From the NCBI RefSeq assembly GCF_036373705.1, contig NC_089856.1, positions 1,861,501 through 1,925,500 on the forward strand: a stretch of 64,000 nucleotides of DNA, given 5' to 3'. The DNA is from Amia ocellicauda. Taxonomy: Eukaryota; Chordata; Actinopteri; Amiiformes; Amiidae. The notes under the pieces were generated by a model. The model ran no database searches. It had not been told where the DNA came from and worked only from the letters and a program-made list of their open reading frames with translations. Numbering within the stretch: the stretch's first letter is position 1; each line of letters begins with the position of its first letter. This document shows positions 62,226-64,000 of the stretch, piece by piece. Both the position numbers and the translations under genes were made by a program.

Positions 62226-62839
62226 GCTTACAGTTCACAGCAAATACCTACTGTAGAGACTGACACTGAGATGTTTCTCACACTGCCTTGGCTCTGTATC
62301 AAAGTATGTGTAGCATTTAGGCTGTTCAAACCAGAAAGTCAGATTTCCAACACTCCAAAGGATGGAGTCAGCACCTGTTTGCATGCCTATGGATCCATAC
62401 CATCCAGCCCATTTCACTGGCTGTCAGTCTTGCAGTGCAGTTAATGGTTACTGTGTCTTCATATCTCACCACCACTGTGTAGGGTCAATCTCAATGGGAC
62501 ACACTGGTAATCTCGGTCTCTGTCATGCAGCTCATGGAGCATCAGTCTTGGAAGGATGTGGATCCACACACACACACAAACACACACCACATTATAGCAA
62601 TGGGGATTCTCTTCCCTTCCACACATTCACTCCCTGGATATAGCAAGGCAAGGGGAGGTAGACTGTGAAGTGTGTCTGAATTATAAAACATTATTATAAT
62701 AACCTGGCAGTTTGTCTCTTTACACCTAGAGACAGGGATGCAAATATAGAGTAAAACAGTGTGACTTACCACAGCCAGGGAGGACAAGAACAGTAACACT
62801 CAAAAAGCATTGAACCTGCCACAGGAATGTCATCTCCAT
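62226..62839 (-). pseudogene. ICAM-like copy A: leader plus broken Ig1, Ig2 deleted
   Basis: The leader exon 62770-62839 is intact (MEMTFLWQVQCFLSVTVLVL then PGCG, donor GTAAGT). The Ig1 relic spans about 62,252-62,506. It keeps CPIEIDP, then shifts frame and hits stops. Farther on it reads GSIGMQTGADSILWSVGNLT, FWFEQPKCYTYFDTEPRQCE and KHLSVSLY in another frame. The region with the G-W-E motif is damaged by an indel. No Ig2 or TM exon follows in a matching position. It is a dead first member of the cluster. Confidence 0.82.
62770..62839 (-). pseudogene. Copy A leader exon (intact but orphaned)
   Basis: The 70-nt exon in phase 1 is equivalent in length and sequence style to the leader of gene B. 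It could still be transcribed, but the next exon is broken. Confidence 0.65.
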
Positions 62840-62944
62840 TGTCAGAACTCGATCTTCAAGACTAGAAATCTGAAAAAAAAAAACCTCAACAAATAGTACT
62901 GGTGTGCCCATCAGAGGATTTCATAATTTATCTACTTACGTTTG

Positions 62945-62947
<3 letters not shown>

Positions 62948-63006
<59 letters not shown>

Positions 63007-63026
63007 AGTAGTAGTAGTAGTAGTAG
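62948..63026. repeat. (ATT)n then (AGT)n microsatellite
   Basis: About 19 ATT units are followed by ATAAGTAGTAGT-type triplets. Confidence 0.95.
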
Positions 63027-63458
63027 AAGTTGTTTAACACATACATTACATCCACTGGGATCTCTTCATTAGCTGTGAGTTGCAGAAGGACTTACAGCAA
63101 GAAGAGGAGAGGAATTAAACCAGATCAAATAACATGCAAGAAGTCACTTGATTGGTCCTCGTAAGCCTCACTCCTGCAGTTCGGCACTGTATATTAAAGT
63201 ACAGCAGGGTTTAAAGTAACAAAAACATCTGCAGGTTCAGAAACAGAGCTTGTGACTCCAGCGCCCCTCAGGAAATCCCCAAGGCTGCCTGACACATGCA
63301 GATAACTAGTCCTTGTTCACGGCTTCTTAACGGCTATTGGAGGCAGAATGAAGTGATGAAAACAAGATGAAGGAAAGGGGCTGGACACAATACACTGAAC
63401 AAGCACCATCTTGACATAAAGAGAATTCCAGCTGAAACAATTATTATTATTATTATGA

Positions 63459-63897
63459 TAACACTTTAAAATAGGTCTCCCTAATTACATAGTAGGAACT
63501 CAGTAACTACATGTTAGTTACTCATAAGAACACTGTAATTATCAATTTGTTAACATGTACTTAATGTGTAAAAAGTGGGCCAAGTGGACTTATGTTTAGT
63601 TTCAGAGCTGGGGTGGATGCCATCAATATTGGTGGGGGGGCATCAAATGTTGAACAATTTAAGATTCTCTCAACATTGCAGAGGCCATGTCCCCCCCACC
63701 CTCCTCTGAACCTACAACTATGATGCCCAGTACAGCTCCAAAGGCATCCTTACCAGACAAAGGTGTACTAACATCATTTTTACACATTAAGAACATGTTA
63801 ACAATATAAATACACTGCTCTTATGAGTAACTAACGTGTTACTGAGTACCTACTATGTTAATAAACTGTAATTTGGCAGACCTATTGTAAAGTGTTA
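63459..63897. mobile_element. Non-autonomous DNA element with about 120-bp terminal inverted repeats
   Basis: The left arm (63,459-63,577) and the reverse complement of the right arm (63,777-63,897) align over their length. Both start TAACACTTTA-x-AATAGGTCT and include AGTTACTCATAAGA, GTTAACATGT-x-CTTAATGT and GTAAAAA. The middle (about 200 bp) has no coding capacity. The pattern is a MITE or foldback element. The superfamily is not assignable by eye. Confidence 0.85.
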
Positions 63898-64000
63898 CCC
63901 ATAAAACATTTTCCTTATGTGAGTCGTTCTATGAAAAGCATGTAGGTCAGATCACCCTACAAAATAAATAGACTTTGAAAGTGTAAAAGCACACATACTG

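Overview
The window looks like ray-finned fish chromosomal DNA. It has intron-rich vertebrate genes with GT-AG exons, V-SINE-like tRNA-derived SINEs, Tc1/mariner elements, a fish-type long-terminal-inverted-repeat element, and many CA, AAT and GA microsatellites. I cannot name the species. I saw no bacterial features, rRNA or CRISPR array.

Region 1 (1-39,154, minus strand) is one gene, the Cdc42-interacting protein 4 gene TRIP10. Nine coding exons join in frame and give the first 326 residues, covering the whole F-BAR membrane-bending domain and the start of the linker. The HR1 and SH3 exons lie beyond position 1. Intron 1 is about 28 kb. It carries a nearly pristine Tc1-type transposon (19,632-20,852) with an intact 346-residue transposase. 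Introns 8 and 9 hold a decayed Tc1 relic and two SINEs.

Region 2 (39,155-45,200) is intergenic. It has simple repeats, an LTR-like fragment at 40.5-41.1 kb and a perfect hairpin at 41.7 kb. At 43.65-45.17 kb, plus strand, is a broken MFAP4-like fibrinogen-domain gene. Its TATA box, introns and poly(A) signal remain, but it has stops, frameshifts and a lost exon.

Region 3 (46.3-62.9 kb, minus strand) is a tandem cluster of immunoglobulin-superfamily genes resembling ICAMs. In transcription order these are a dead copy (A, 62.8-62.2 kb), a two-Ig transmembrane protein with a basic tail (B, 60.6-58.4 kb), a two-Ig protein with almost no cytoplasmic tail (C, 56.9-54.5 kb), and a longer gene (D, 51.6-46.4 kb). 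In D, three Ig exons are sound and two middle Ig exons are decaying. All coding exons are phase 1-1, so domains can be duplicated or skipped without losing frame. Domain 1 of B, C and D keeps a G-W-E-(A/T)-(S/T)-V motif aligned with the integrin-contacting acidic site of mammalian ICAMs.

The intervals between the Ig genes are rich in CA and AAT repeats, and the copies share leaders, introns and flanks in a mosaic pattern. The window shows an actively evolving adhesion-receptor cluster next to a conserved cytoskeletal gene. I found no wholly unknown class of system.
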